Origin: Heterohyrax brucei
Lineage: Eukaryota > Chordata > Mammalia > Hyracoidea > Procaviidae
Direction of reading: 5' to 3'
DNA: 64,000 bases
Assembly (NCBI GenBank): GCA_028571685.1
Contig: CM053156.1
Coordinates: 84,323,049-84,387,048 of the forward strand
The position numbers and the translations under genes were made by a program. A model generated the notes under the pieces. It was not told the origin of the DNA. It saw nothing but the letters and a program-made list of their open reading frames with translations, and ran no database searches. Numbering within the stretch: position 1 is the stretch's first letter; each line of letters opens with the position of its first letter. This document shows positions 33,655-44,854 of the stretch, piece by piece.

Positions 33655-34395
33655 TACTATCTGAAAATCCAGCAAGCTGCCACCAATTGGTTCCAACGAA
33701 CCTGGAGCAGCTGAAAACCCAGAACATGCGGAAAATACGAGCCCAGGAGACAGAAGGGTCCACAGGATTGGGAGACTACATCTGCAGGAGGCCAGAAGAA
33801 CTAGATGGTGCCCAGCTACCACCCAAGATTGCCCTGACAGGGAACACAATGTACAGTCCCTGAAGAAGCACAAGAAAAAGGGGATCTAGAAAAAAGGGAT
33901 CTAGAGCGTTATTAAAGACCAGACTTGATGGTCCAGCACTCTGGAGGGTCCCCTGAAGACATGGCCCCTGGACTTGCTGCTAGCCCGGAGCTGAAACCAG
34001 CGCTGAAACCAACTCTTCCAGCAAGACTGCACTGGACTATGGGGCACAGAGTGATGCAGATGGTGTACGTACTTCCTGGCTTAATATACATACATATGTG
34101 TGCCATGAGTCGGATCCGACTCGACGGCACTTGGCTCACTTGGCTTTATATGTGTATAGACATAGAGATATACAAGGCTGTCCAACCGGTTACTCTTTAG
34201 AGGACAGAAGGGAGGGTGGAGAGGAGGGGACAAGCGGTTGAGTGGATACCAAAAGCGCGAGGTGGAAAGGAGGAGTGTGCTGTCACAGGGTAAGCAGAGA
34301 AGACAGAGTTGCACAGAAGCCTGTGTTTAGGGTTTTGTGTGGCAAATTGACTTGTACAGTAAATTTTCACTTGATCATAATAGAAAAGTATCTTT
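33655..34395 (+). mobile_element. L1 3'-UTR
   Basis: 'attgccctgacagggaacac', 'tggagggtcccctgaagaca', 'agactgcactggactatggg', 'gtaaattttcacttgatcat'. It carries an unusual RTE-tail-like piece at 34098-34145. Confidence 0.8.
34098..34145 (+). repeat. RTE-tail motif with a 16-bp palindrome
   Basis: 'gccatgagtcggatccgact' then 'cgacggcacttggctcactt'. GAGTCGGATCCGACTC is a perfect palindrome. It lies inside an L1 3' UTR with no SINE body. Confidence 0.6.
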
Positions 34396-35518
34396 GCACA
34401 CACACAAAAGTCCTGATTGTGAAATTAGTACACAGGTGACCCCAGACCACAGCGTTCTTCCTGTGTGTCCTTCCCTGCCCTTAAGCGGAGCTCTGCTTGC
34501 CTGGATATTTGAGTTCAACTCTTTTGCACTTCATCATCTTCAAATTTCTGAACTTCCAAGGTGGATCAGATGGGTCTGACTTTGTGTAAGACTTCAGCCT
34601 CAGACAGGTCCCATCCTGCCCTCCCAGCTGGTAGGACCACATTCCATTCTGTGGAAGAGCGATGAATAGAAAAGGCTTTGCTGGGGGCGGTGGGGAACCA
34701 GGTGAGCAGCATTTTTAAGAGGCTGAAGGTGGCTTTTCACGCTCTGGTGGAGCTATTTAAATAACAAGGGTCAGGATTAGCCCTTTGTAGAATCAGGTGG
34801 GGGCAAAAAAGTCCCCAGAAGCAATGAAATGGGAAAGGTAAGCAGAGGCTTCATTCTCTTACAATAGATCCATTTCCCATCTTGCTAAGCACACACAATC
34901 ATAATTATATTTCCTTGTGCTGACTTGTATACACACTTCCTCTGCCATAAACACACATGCGCCTCTATAGATGAAAACTGATTTTAATACAGAAACCCTG
35001 GTATCTATAATTCATGCTCTTTAGGCTTTACATATTTATTCTGCATTTTAATTAAGGCCAAAATCTGAATACTTTAGATGGATGGTTTCTTTTTTCCTCT
35101 ATGCATAGCTTATAGGCAAATTACCTGGCAGAAACCCAAATGTTAAGCAAACACAATACAGCCTGTAGCTAAAGAACACTATTATCTGGACAAGACTAGC
35201 CCAGGAGAGCTTCCAAAGTCTCTCCTTTCAAAGCTACCCATCTCAAGATTGGCAAGACTCATCCTGGCTGCAGTCTCAGCAGGATGAGACTCATACTTAA
35301 GTTTAGAGATTCCAAAGTAAAGCACCTCTCCAAAGAACAACAAGGTAGGTCATTTGCAGTGACCTCTGATGAGGCAGGGGAGGAGGGGGTCAGGGGCATG
35401 GAAAGAGGGCTGAGAAGGCCCCTGAAGTGTGTCAGGAATTTGTCCTCCAGGTCTAGAATTGTACTTCCCAATGCCAACACTGGAATCATGCAGCAAGCAC
35501 AAAGAACAGAACAAAAAT
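34396..35518. other. Gene-free unique sequence
   Basis: No repeat recognised; 34890-35070 is A+T-rich and could be conserved non-coding DNA. Frames around 35259-35534 overlap on both strands and show no domain. Confidence 0.45.
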
Positions 35519-35717
35519 TGTTGTGAGGTGCCATGGAGTCGAGTTCAACTCACAAAGACGCCATGTGACACAGTAGAACTGCTGCATAGGGTCTTCTGAG
35601 TTCTCATCTTCAGGGGACAGATGTCCAGGTCTTTCTTCTGTGGAGCTGCTGAGTGGGTTAGAACCCCACCTTTTCTGGTGGCAGCCAAGCACTTAGTTGT
35701 CTTGCTGCCAGGGTTCT
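35519..35717 (-). repeat. AfroSINE, long type
   Basis: 'tgccatggagtcgagttcaa', 'tccaggtctttcttctgtgg', 'tgagtgggttagaacccc', head 'cttgctgccagggttct'. Confidence 0.85.
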
Positions 35718-35899
35718 AGAGCTCTAAAGTTAGTTAGAAAAGCAAAACCCTTCACTTGACAGCTGGCTGAAAGAACCAGATTTTTCCAAGGAATGTTGGA
35801 TGCTTTGAAGCCGTAGCTGGTTACTCTATAAATAATATATCAAGGAAAGTGATCTTTCAAAACGGGTAAGTCCAAGGTGCTATAAATCCTTTCTTTTTT

Positions 35900-36060
35900 C
35901 CCATCTGGTGGCGCAGTGATTAAGATATCAGCTGCTAATGAAAAGATGAGCAGTTCAAATCCACCACCCACTCCTTGGAAACCCTATGGGGCAGTTCTAC
36001 TCTGTCCTATAGGGTTATTCTGAGTCAGAAATGACTCAACAGCGATGGTTTGTTTTTTAT
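35900..36060 (+). repeat. AfroSINE, 45-nt-deleted type
   Basis: 'catctggtggcgcagtgatt', 'actccttggaaaccctatgg', tail 'agtcagaaatgactcaacag'. Confidence 0.94.
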
Positions 36061-36086
36061 TATTGTTCTTTTATTTTCTTAAAGCA

Positions 36087-37021
36087 GAGGCAGCCAACTA
36101 CATTCCAAATGTGGACCAACACCTGTCTTGATGAAACACAGCCTTGTTCTCTTGTTCCCATGGAACCTAAGTAGTTACTCTCTTGTTGCAGGAAAAAGGT
36201 AAGTTCAGCCCACAGAGCAGAAAACACCTCGAACACCACTTTGTAGAGGAAGAGGCTGTTTATTAGCTAGCGGTGCAGCAGATAGACTCAAGTCTGAAAA
36301 ATAGCCGCACACCCCGTTCCGTTATCAGACACATCTATTCATATGTTTTTTCCAAGAAAGCAGACAAAGGAATTTCCATATATTCTCTTAATTGGCAGTT
36401 ACAAGTATACAGACTTTCAGACTGCATTTCTATTGGTCCAGTATACTTCAAGAGGCACTAGATAAGCAGTTAGCATTAAGTTACATGGGCAAAAGGTACA
36501 CCCCTCCTTAGAAACTAGGCTTATCAGGGATTTCTGTGGTGGCGGGGAGGAGGGATCATCTTGGGCTGGTGCCAGAGAGAGGCACCTGGACTTGAACCTT
36601 CTCCTTAGAAACTGAGCTTATCTCGGGATCTCTAGGGGGGAACTGGTATCTGACTCCCCAACCCTAATTTAGGCATCAGGCAGAAAGCAGGCATTGATTC
36701 GAATAGGGTTTGGGAAGTTCTTCACAAAGTAAACTGATGCCTTTTTATCTAAACAGCATAACAAAGGTTACTTCCTCAGGTGAATTCACCTTTCAAGGAG
36801 GAAAGTACAGAGACCTGAGTGTGGGTGCAGTGGTCACATTCAGCAGGCCAGAATCTGATGTCATGCATTCCAGCTGCTTTCAGCTGTTTACAATCACTCA
36901 TTTATAGGCTCACAAGCCCTGCACCCAGGCCTTCTGGATTTTAAGTGGTAGCTTCTTAAAAGCTTTTTCTTCCTCTCTTACTCTGACTCTTTCCAGAGAA
37001 AGTCTGCCAATTCCTGCTCTA
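36087..37021. mobile_element. hAT (MER1/Charlie group) split by an LTR
   Basis: 36087-36183 (ggcagccaactacattccaa, atgaaacacagccttgttct) and about 36965-37021 (gaaagtctgccaattcctgc) are the two ends of one element, like the copy at 15283. Confidence 0.65.
36184..36960 (-). mobile_element. Solo LTR, ERV1-like
   Basis: The minus strand has a GCTAATAAACAG signal near 36260 and ends ...CCTGCAACA at 36184. The start may be near 36898 (TGTAAACAG) or 36960. Two ~35-bp near-repeats (36507 and 36602) lie in the U3-like part. It interrupts a hAT; 'ttactct' occurs on both sides. Fossil, no internal region. Confidence 0.6.
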
Positions 37022-37025
37022 AGGA

Positions 37026-37206
37026 GGGGAAACCTTGGTGGTATACTATGTAAGAGCTATGACTGCTTGCCAAAGAGTCAGCAGTTCAAATCCACAGGTG
37101 CTCCTTAGAAACTTTGTGGGGCACCTCTATGCTGTTGTGTAGGGTTGCTGTGAACTGGAATCTTAGAATTTACTCTCAACAGTAATGGGTTTTCTTTCTT
37201 TTTTGT
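37026..37206 (+). repeat. AfroSINE, 45-nt-deleted type
   Basis: 'ggggaaaccttggtggtata', 'gtcagcagttcaaatccaca', 'ctccttagaaactttgtggg', tail diverged before a T-run. Confidence 0.9.
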
Positions 37207-37412
37207 CTCTAACTAGTTATTTCTCCACCTTATTCTAGTTTCGTCCTTCAGAAAAGAGGGGCAAAGGAACCAGAGATGCTTGGAATTTCCCAGCTTCCTC
37301 CATGGCATTGCTTTCTCCTAGTCTTTACAGAAGCAGTAAAGGGACCACAGAAACACTTAAGCATCTTATCTGGAGGCAAAGTGGTTCAGCTGCCTTTTGG
37401 AAGCTTCCTAAT

Positions 37413-37866
37413 TGTCATGGCTTGCCTTGTGTGCCCCCAAAAATGTATGTAGAGATTTGACTGGGCTATGAGCTGCAGGTGATGCAATTCCTCCCATGTG
37501 TTGTGAATCCTGCCTATGTAATGTTGATGAGGGAAAATGGACAACAGTTGTTTGGTAAGGCAGAACTCCGGTTACCAGCTTGGGGGCTACAAGGGAGAGA
37601 AGTGAGCAGAGTAAACTAGGCACCTCAGACCACCAAGAAGGCAGCACTGAGAGCAGGGTACATCCTCAGGACCTGAGGTTCCTGTGCCTAGACACTGTCC
37701 TTGAACTTGGACTCAGCCTACCAGACGGTGATCATTTCCCTTCTTGAATGGACTTATAACTCGTAAATGGATTTGTGGCTTACTAGATCGTGGCAGTAAC
37801 GTTTCTCTTTGTGAAACCATCCACTCATGGTATTTTCTGTTGCAGCAGTACCAGGTGACGAAAACA
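37413..37866 (+). mobile_element. MaLR-like solo LTR
   Basis: Starts TGTCATGG and ends ...GACGAAAACA, with 5-bp flanks ctaat (37408-37412) and ctaac (37867-37871). 'ccaccaagaaggcagcactg' is shared with the other copies. Fossil. Confidence 0.87.
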
Positions 37867-37903
37867 CTAACTCTGCACTCCTAAATGCTTCCAGGCTAGC
37901 TAC

Positions 37904-38131
37904 TGTCATCAGGAGCTGCCAAGCTGATCCTCACAGTGACACTCCCATGACAGGCCAGAACCACCCCATAGGATTTTCTAGTCTGACTCAACAGCACTTG
38001 GCTGGCTGGCAAACTTCACAGAAGCAGATCACCAGGTCTTTTTCCCTGGAGCCACTGGGTAGGCTTGAACCACCAACCTTTGGGTGTACAGTTAACTATT
38101 AACTATTAACCATTGCACCCCCAGGGCTCCT
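37904..38131 (-). repeat. AfroSINE, long type
   Basis: 'gaagcagatcaccaggtctt', 'ggtaggcttgaaccacca', head 'caccccc agggctcc'. The tail is diverged; 'aactatt' is repeated near the head. Confidence 0.8.
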
Positions 38132-38809
38132 TCTAGACTTGCTGACAGTGATGACAACTACACAGTGCCACACCTTGTCCACCATTCATTGAGTACTGAA
38201 GGGCCAGGCAGCAGGCCGACGCCCTCTCCACACTGTTTAGCTTTACTGCTTATACCATCACAAGGTAGATTCTGCTAGAGGACTGAGTTGACCCTGCTGG
38301 TAGGGGCAGAGGCGATTTTGAAAACCCAGCCACTTGGATACCAAATCCTGCCTTACTAATGACGCTACATCATCTGAGCACTGTGCTTGGTGCCCCCTTC
38401 GCTGCTGATGGGCACACGTGGCACTTGCCCACTTCCTCTGCCCAGCACTGTTCTAACTCTCCTGATAGACCTGGAACAGGAAAGGTCGGGGATGGATTAA
38501 CCAATAAGCCAGGTAAGCACATGCTTCAGGCATCAACACAACAGTTGTCCAAAGCAGAAACCCACAGATGCCAAGCTGACACAGACAGATCAGCAGAATT
38601 TTAAGTAGATTGTTGAAACCACTAAGTTCATTGACTCCTCGTCTTTGTTTTGGAACATATGGTATAATATTCTTTTTGTAGAAAATGTGGTTGATAGTAA
38701 AAGTCTTAGTGCCCCACATTCACTAAAAATTTTATAATCTGGTTCATCTCATTTTGCTAAAATGGCATATGTCACTTTTGTGTTCAATGGCTAATGTGAT
38801 AAAACTGAA
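38132..38809. other. Gene-free unassigned sequence
   Basis: Nothing recognised. The block 38500-38760 is A+T-rich and might be an old transposon. Confidence 0.4.
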
Positions 38810-38968
38810 CACCAAACCCATGCCATCTAGTGATTCCAATTCATAGCGACCCTAAAGGACAGAGTGGAACTGCTCCCGTAGACTTTCCAAGGAATGCCTG
38901 GCATATCTGAACTGCTGACCTCTTGGTTAACAGACGTAGCACTTAACCACCATGCCACCAGGGTTTCC
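38810..38968 (-). repeat. AfroSINE, 45-nt-deleted type
   Basis: 'ctagtgattccaattcatag', 'ctaaaggacagagtggaact', head 'catgccaccagggtttcc'. Confidence 0.93.
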
Positions 38969-38992
38969 ACTAATATGCTAACATGACAACCA

Positions 38993-39147
38993 CAACTGAA
39001 CCCAGCACCATCGAGTCAATTCTGACTCACAGTAACCCTGTGGGACAGAGCAGAACTGCCCCATAAAGTTCCCAAGGAACGCCTGGCAGATATGAACTGC
39101 CAACCTTCTGGTTAGCAGCCATAGCACTTAGCCACCACAGCACCAAG
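38993..39147 (-). repeat. AfroSINE, 45-nt-deleted type
   Basis: 'catcgagtcaattctgactc', 'gggacagagcagaactgccc', 'ttctggttagcagccatagc'. Same orientation as the neighbour 25 bp away. Confidence 0.93.
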
Positions 39148-39289
39148 CTGAGACACATACATACAGACACGTGTGCAGGTCATAACTCACGTATCCATTC
39201 AAATGGATGAGATGGCAGAGGAGGGACCGACACAGACCACAGTGTGCAGGGCCCTCATGCGCCTTCATCCAGCCCTGAGAAATATAACA

Positions 39290-39425
39290 CTATCATGCTT
39301 GGCTGGCCCACTTTGAAGATCAGAAAACTTGAGGTTTAGGAAGGTGAAAGGACTCATCCAAAGTCACCCAGCTGCATAAGGCAGTGCTGAGGCGTCTCGG
39401 CCCACATGCCCAGCCGCTCCACTCT
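39290..39425 (-). repeat. MIR fragment
   Basis: 'cactttgaagatcagaaaac', 'aaagtcacccagctgcataa' match inverted MIR. Confidence 0.7.
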
Positions 39426-39502
39426 AGTGGTCCTGTCTAAAGAAGACACTGTCTCTCTGGGGCTCAGCTTCTCATCGGTAAAACAAGGGGTCTGACTATC
39501 TG

Positions 39503-39702
39503 GGGAGAAGTCCTGGTTGCCCAGTGGTTACACTCGTGTCTAGTAACTGAAAGGTTAGCAGTTCACAGCTACCCAGCAGCTCTGAAGGAGAGAGACATCT
39601 GTCAAGACTGCAGTCCAGGGAACTCTAATGGGGATTCTACCCTGGCACGTGGAGTCATTATGAGTCAGCATCGACTTGATGGCATCTAGCAGCAGCAGCA
39701 AC
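39503..39702 (+). repeat. AfroSINE, long type
   Basis: 'gggagaagtcctggttgccc', 'ctgaaaggttagcagttcac', tail 'gagtcagcatcgacttgatg' then (agc)n. Confidence 0.9.
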
Positions 39703-39744
39703 TTTCTGCCACTGCACAAACTAAGGAGAACAAGCAGCACCTTG

Positions 39745-39909
39745 GAGGAAGCCCTGAGGTAGCTTGGTGCTGTGTCTGCTCACCAAAAGGCTGCCACTTC
39801 AAATCCGCCGGGCACTCCCTGAAACTCTACGGGCCAATTCTACTCTTACAGCGTGGGTCACTATGAGTGGACGTGACTCGATGGCAATAGGTTTGGGTTT
39901 GTTGGTTTT
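39745..39909 (+). repeat. AfroSINE, 45-nt-deleted type
   Basis: 'gaggaagccctgaggtagct', 'caccaaaaggctgccacttc', tail 'acgtgactcgatggcaatag'. Confidence 0.92.
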
Positions 39910-40161
39910 GAAGATATAACAGCAACAGCAACAAAACTCAGAAACTCGTGATTTGCTAAACAGGGAATGCTTGTGAACTTGCACCTGGCCAGTGGGCACT
40001 CTGATGTCACAGCAACATGGTGACACACCTCCCATTCATAGAGACTGACACATCTGGAAAGACAAGAACCGGCTCCGGTCTCCCTCATTCACGATCCTCC
40101 ACGAGCGCTCTGGGCTCCCAGACCTCTATGTAAAATGCACACATATTAATACATGGATACA

Positions 40162-40364
40162 CTGTTGTGGTTAATTGCAGCTGAGTTGATTCCAAGTCAC
40201 GGCACCCCACAGGGGCTGAGTAGAACTGCCACACGTGGTTTTCAAGGATGTGTCCCTTTGGAAGGAGATTGCCAGGCCTGTCTTCTGAGTCACCGAGGGT
40301 AAGTTCAAACAGACAACCTTTCAGCTTATAGTTGAGTGCTTAACCATGTGCACCACCCATGGCC
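40162..40364 (-). repeat. AfroSINE, long variant
   Basis: 'gctgagttgattccaagtca', 'gagattgccaggcctgtctt', 'caccatgtgcaccaccc'-like head. Confidence 0.83.
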
Positions 40365-40748
40365 TCATGCACACATATACACAGAGAATGCAGACAGAGA
40401 TGGAGATGACACCTCTCTATTCGAGTTCGCCATTGACGCTGGTCAATATGTTCACTTCGACTGCCCAGAATCCTTTGTGCTTAGGCTGTTTTCCTTTCCA
40501 GGAATTACTTTGTCCCCACTGCAGCAATCTGGTGGCACTGAATCTCACACATGCCCAGGCCTCCCTTGGCCTAGAGGCATGCCACATGCAAGAAAAGCTT
40601 CTGAGAACTGGATTTGGGAAGGACCTGCTTCCCAGGCAGGACTATTCATAGACCCTGGCGGTGAAACCATCTGCAGTAGCCAAGTTCTAGAACCTTCCAA
40701 GCATTGTTCTGCCCTTTCTTTTCATCCCGTGAACCACTTGATTGTCAC

Positions 40749-40860
40749 TGTTGTTAGTTGTCACCGAGAGTAGATTGCCACCTCGCATCAGAATAGAACT
40801 GCATTCCACAGGTTTTCAAGGCTAACGGCTTTTGAAAGCCAGTCAGTTGAAAGGCATTTC
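40749..40860 (-). repeat. AfroSINE, 3' half
   Basis: 'gagagtagattgccacctcg', 'atcagaatagaactgcattc', 'acaggttttcaaggctaacg'. The head is missing. Confidence 0.7.
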
Positions 40861-40869
40861 CTTGGGGGT

Positions 40870-41176
40870 GCAGCCTGCATCCAATACATATGGACGTCCT
40901 GGCAAAGCTCATTGGCTTTTGCTCACTCTGGATCCTGTATCTGGCTCATTGTCAACTCGGGTGTTGGCACTGGAGCCAGCAGCCCACTGTCTTACATGTT
41001 GACCTTGGGTACACCTGCCACTGTAGCCCCAAGAGTCAACAGAAGCCTCCAGGCCTCTCTTGGGACTTTTCAGCCTCTACAACCCGTAAGCATTTCTTTG
41101 TCATAAATCTAGATGTATAAACATATGTAGACACACTCCTCTGGTTTTGCTTCTCTAGAGAACCGAGCCTAAGACA
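40870..41176 (+). mobile_element. LTR-like 3' end (ERVL-like)
   Basis: The ending 'ggttttgcttctctagagaa' followed by 'ccgagcctaagaca' has the form of an ERVL-type LTR terminus. No start or internal region found. Fossil, weak call. Confidence 0.4.
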
Positions 41177-41371
41177 ACCGTCATAAGTTATTTCACTAAA
41201 TGCTTTCATAAACATGATCCATTCTGTCGACAGAATTTCTTTAATCTCTTGCTGTCACAAATGTCTCAAGAAACAAAGTGGAGTGACTCGACACACTTGT
41301 TCACAGGAGATCTAGGGGACCACTGCTTTCTTCCCAATGTGCTTATAAACTCTCTGTATAAATATCTGCCC

Positions 41372-42310
41372 TCAGATTAGACCCCGCAGTGGTATTCCAT
41401 GATAATTGGAATAAAATCCAAACTTCAAACAGGGCAAATGAAGCCCTCTATTTAAATGGCCCCTGCCCAAAGCTCTGACTTCACCCGGGACCCTTCCTCA
41501 CTTGCTGTCCCAGCTGCATCCTGTCCATCAAGCATACTGCTGTGGATTGAATTGCTTCTCCACCCTCCAAAGAAAGCTAGACTGCCATCCTAATACCTTG
41601 TACCTGTGAAGGTGTCCTTGTTGGAAACAGTCTTTGAAGATGTCATCAGTTAACATGCGGTCACACTGCAGTAGGATGGCTCCTAATCCCGTCTGGGCAG
41701 TGTGCTCACAAGACAAGGAGAAGAGACACAGACAGAGAAGGAAGACAGCCATGCAAAGACGGAGGCAGAGATTGCAGGGATGGGTCCATAAGCCAAGGAA
41801 TGCCAAGGATTGCCAGGAACCACCTAAAGCTGCAAGAGGCAAGAAAGGACGCTCCCCTGAGAACCTTCAGAGGGACAGTGGCCCTGCCCACACTTTGACT
41901 GTGGACTTGGAGCCTCCAGAACTTTCAGACAATAAGTTTCTGTTGTTTTAAGCCACCTAAATGGTTACACTTGTTTACCGCAGCCCCAGGAAACTGATAC
42001 ACATGTCAAGCCCCCTCTGACCTCAGGACCTTGGCACGTGCTCTTCCCTCTACCTAGAAGACTTTTTTTCACACCTCCAGGACCAGCTCCTACTCACCAC
42101 TGCAGTCTCTGCTGAAATGTCAACCCCTTACTGAGGTCTTTGTGGATTCCTTACTCTAAAGTAGTCCAGCCCCACATGGCCTCTTGTGACATCTTGTCCT
42201 GTGTGACTTCCCAGAACTCACCACCTCGCATTCACCATGACATATGTCCTTTATGCCTGTGTCCTTGTCTGTTGCTGTAACTGCTGTGGAAGATCTATGA
42301 AAACACGGGT
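41372..42310 (+). repeat. L2 LINE 3' part, split by an LTR
   Basis: 41372-41537 (ccctctatttaaatggcccc, ttcctcacttgctgtcccag) and 42002-42310 (ctcaggaccttggcacgtgc, ccaggaccagctcctactca, aaatgtcaaccccttact) are neighbouring parts of one L2 copy. Confidence 0.82.
41538..42001 (+). mobile_element. MLT1-type solo LTR (ERVL-MaLR) in an L2
   Basis: TGCTGTGGATTGAATTG start, 'gtgtccttgttggaaacagt', 'ggacttggagcctccagaac', 'aataagtttctgttgtttta' and a GATACA end match MLT1 LTRs. Flanks catac/catgt are a decayed 5-bp repeat. A pan-mammalian, old fossil. Confidence 0.87.
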
Positions 42311-42374
42311 GTGATGTCTCTAGCAGTTGGAATAATAATTAGCAACCATAATTAGAGCAGGAAATACCAACTGC

Positions 42375-42560
42375 TGGAAAAAGCCACCATGCTTGTGAAG
42401 TAGAAAGTCAGTGTCAATGAAGAAGACCCTCTATGAAATGGGTTGACACCGTATCTACAGGAACAGGCTCGAGCTTGTCAACGATAGCGGAAACGGTTTA
42501 GTACATGGTTCTGTCTTATGTAAGTTGCCATGCGTCGGAGCCAACTCAAGAAAAATGAAC
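42375..42560 (+). mobile_element. RTE-type LINE, 3' end
   Basis: 'accatgcttgtgaagtagaa', 'agaccctctatgaaatgggt', 'tgacaccgtatctacaggaa', tail 'gccatgcgtcggagccaact'. Holds the end of the ORF and the tail. Confidence 0.75.
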
Positions 42561-43355
42561 GAGACCAAGGGTGTGTAGGACACTGCAGGCTCACAGATGA
42601 CAGAAGACAAGAATTGAGAGAGAGAAGAGAAGGAAGGAGGAAAGTTTATGAAGCATTTCCATCTTTTCGCTCAGCCATTAATTTCTAGGATCCATGTTTG
42701 CAAACACTGGAACATCACTTGCGCTGTCCTAAGCTTTTTATTCTAGTTACAGTAGTGACTCACATGGAGCAGATCAAAGTTTTGCAGGGCTGTTTACCAT
42801 TTTGGAGGCCCATTTGAAGTACAAGGATATAACATTATGAACACAACATGGGGTAGTGAAGCGAATATTCATTTGTAATGAGAAAAGATATCACAACAAA
42901 TTAAGTGTCTTAGAAACTCACATCTTTGTCTTCTTGGTTCTTTGCAGGCAAGCTGCCAGAAATGTTCAAATACAAATGCTTCCTGACAGTGGCCTGGCCT
43001 CTGCTGGCCACCTAGAACATTCTATGGCTCCCAGAACTCATAGGCAGATACTCCCTTTGCTTTCTGGTGCATCTGCCTTCATGACTCATGATCATGAAAT
43101 ATCTGGTCACAATCACATGCTGTATCCGTTTGTACTACATCAGGTAACCCTCCCTCAGTGGTAATTCCCCATGACAACGATCCCCCTGGTGTAGATGGGA
43201 TGCCTGCTGCTGGAGTTTGCAATGGTCCTCCGCAGTCTCTCTTTTGACTGTGGCAGTGCCACGGCCACCTTCTGCAGAAAACACAGCCTCATTTCAAGAA
43301 GGCCAGACATGTCACCAGCCCACCTACCTCACACTTCAATTCCGTCGCAACAACA
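42561..43355. other. Gene-free unique sequence
   Basis: A purine-rich patch at 42618-42646; the frame 42856-43164 has no recognisable domain. Confidence 0.45.
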
Positions 43356-43527
43356 GAAAAACCCAACCCAACCCATTGCCACTGAGTCAATTCCAACTCA
43401 TAACAACCCTGTACGACCAAGTAGATCTGCCCCCACAGAGTTTCCAAGGAGTACCCGGTGGATGTAAACTGCAGTTATTTTTGGTTAGCAGCTGTCACAC
43501 TTAACCACTATGCCACCAGGTTTTCCA
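43356..43527 (-). repeat. AfroSINE, 45-nt-deleted type
   Basis: 'attgccactgagtcaattcc', 'gtttccaaggagtacccggt', head 'ctatgccaccaggttttcc'. Confidence 0.92.
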
Positions 43528-43984
43528 TCCCAACAGCAATCTTTATTAATCATTTATTTTCCAAGCCACGGCTCAGTTTTTTTTTTTTCTTTTTAATTTC
43601 CTGATTAGGCTTCTAATGTCTTTGTTTGCTTTCATGATTTCTTTGTTTGCAGTCACTCTAATTCCATTTCCTCCCAGGTGTCTTTTACATGCGCTTGCTC
43701 CCTCCTGCAGACCAGAGAGGCCGCCACCGTGGTGACAGGAAACTCTGTCTTCCCAGTGAGAGCCAGCCCTGGGCTGGGTTAAGGGCAGACAGTACATATG
43801 TGACCAGAACAAAACGTGGTCAAGGACTCCTTCACTGCATGAGGAAGGGAAAGCAAAAACCACACAGAGGTACCCTGCCTCACTTAGCACAGGAATGAAA
43901 GGCAGAAATGTGCTAACTCACTGCGTGGTAGGGCTGTGGGTGAGAGGTACCAGAACTTACAGGTGGGCTGCAAATCGGTATCAC

Positions 43985-44275
43985 TCTGGCATGTAAGTTC
44001 TGCCGCTTCTATCAAAATCACAAATGCTTTGACCCTTTGACCCAGCAGCTCCACATCCAGGTATTTATTTACCAACATTCTCCAACCTGAGCAAAGAGAC
44101 AACATGAGAGGAGAGTCACTGCAGTGTTATTTCTGATGCAGCAGGTTGTACACACACGAATGTCCATCCACGGGGGACTAGTTACATAAACCAAGGTATT
44201 GCTGTACGGCAGAATATTACAAAACTCAGAAAGCAATGAATAGGAATGAATAACCACTTTGCATTCTAATATGAA
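43985..44275 (+). mobile_element. Old L1 (L1ME-like) ORF2 end
   Basis: 'gacccagcagctccacatcc', 'aatgtccatccacggggga', 'ctagttacataaaccaaggt', 'gtacggcagaatattacaaa'. A dead fragment. Confidence 0.7.
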
Positions 44276-44295
44276 AAGAACTGTAAAACATACAT

Positions 44296-44819
44296 TGCTA
44301 TGGGTTGAATTATGTCCCCGAAACATGTGTTGTAAATCCTAACCCTGTATCTGTGGTTAAAATTCCACTTGGGAATGGGTTTGTCCATTATGTTAATTAG
44401 GCAGTTTGATCTAGGGAGTGTCTTGAGTCAGTCTCTTTTGGGGGTGTCTTCAGTCAGTCTCTTTCGGGGGTGTCTTGAGTCAGTCTCTTTCGGGGGTGTC
44501 TTGAGTCAGTCTTTTTCAGGGGTGTCTTGAGTCAGTCTCTTTTGAGACAGGAAAGGAGCAGATGAAGAAAGCGGAGATGGAGGAAGATGAATCCCAGGAT
44601 GGTCCTTTATTCACTTTCTGTTGGCCCATGAATCTCATCAAGAGACAGAAGCTCTCAATAGACAATGATCTTCCTTCAGACGCAGCATATACAGCCGACT
44701 GGAGATGATGCCCTGAATTTTGACTTTTAGCTTCCTAAACTGTGAGAAAACAGATTTCCACTTGTTAAAGCCTCCCACTTCTGGTGTTTCTATTACAGCA
44801 GCACCAGAGAACTGAAACA
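44296..44819 (+). mobile_element. MaLR-like solo LTR with internal minisatellite
   Basis: TGCTATGGGTTGAATTATG start, 'ctgtgagaaaacagatttcc', GAACTGAAACA end. Flanks tacat (44291-44295) and tagat (44820-44824). Fossil. Confidence 0.87.
44414..44543 (+). repeat. Five 26-bp tandem repeats in the LTR
   Basis: Exactly five 26-bp units (starts 44414, 44440, 44466, 44492, 44518) built on 'gtgtcttgagtcagtctc'. They differ by only 1-3 bases each. Sibling LTRs carry one such unit at this place. Confidence 0.95.
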
Positions 44820-44854
44820 TAGATCATAAGTTTAAAAAGCCTGACAGTACATGA

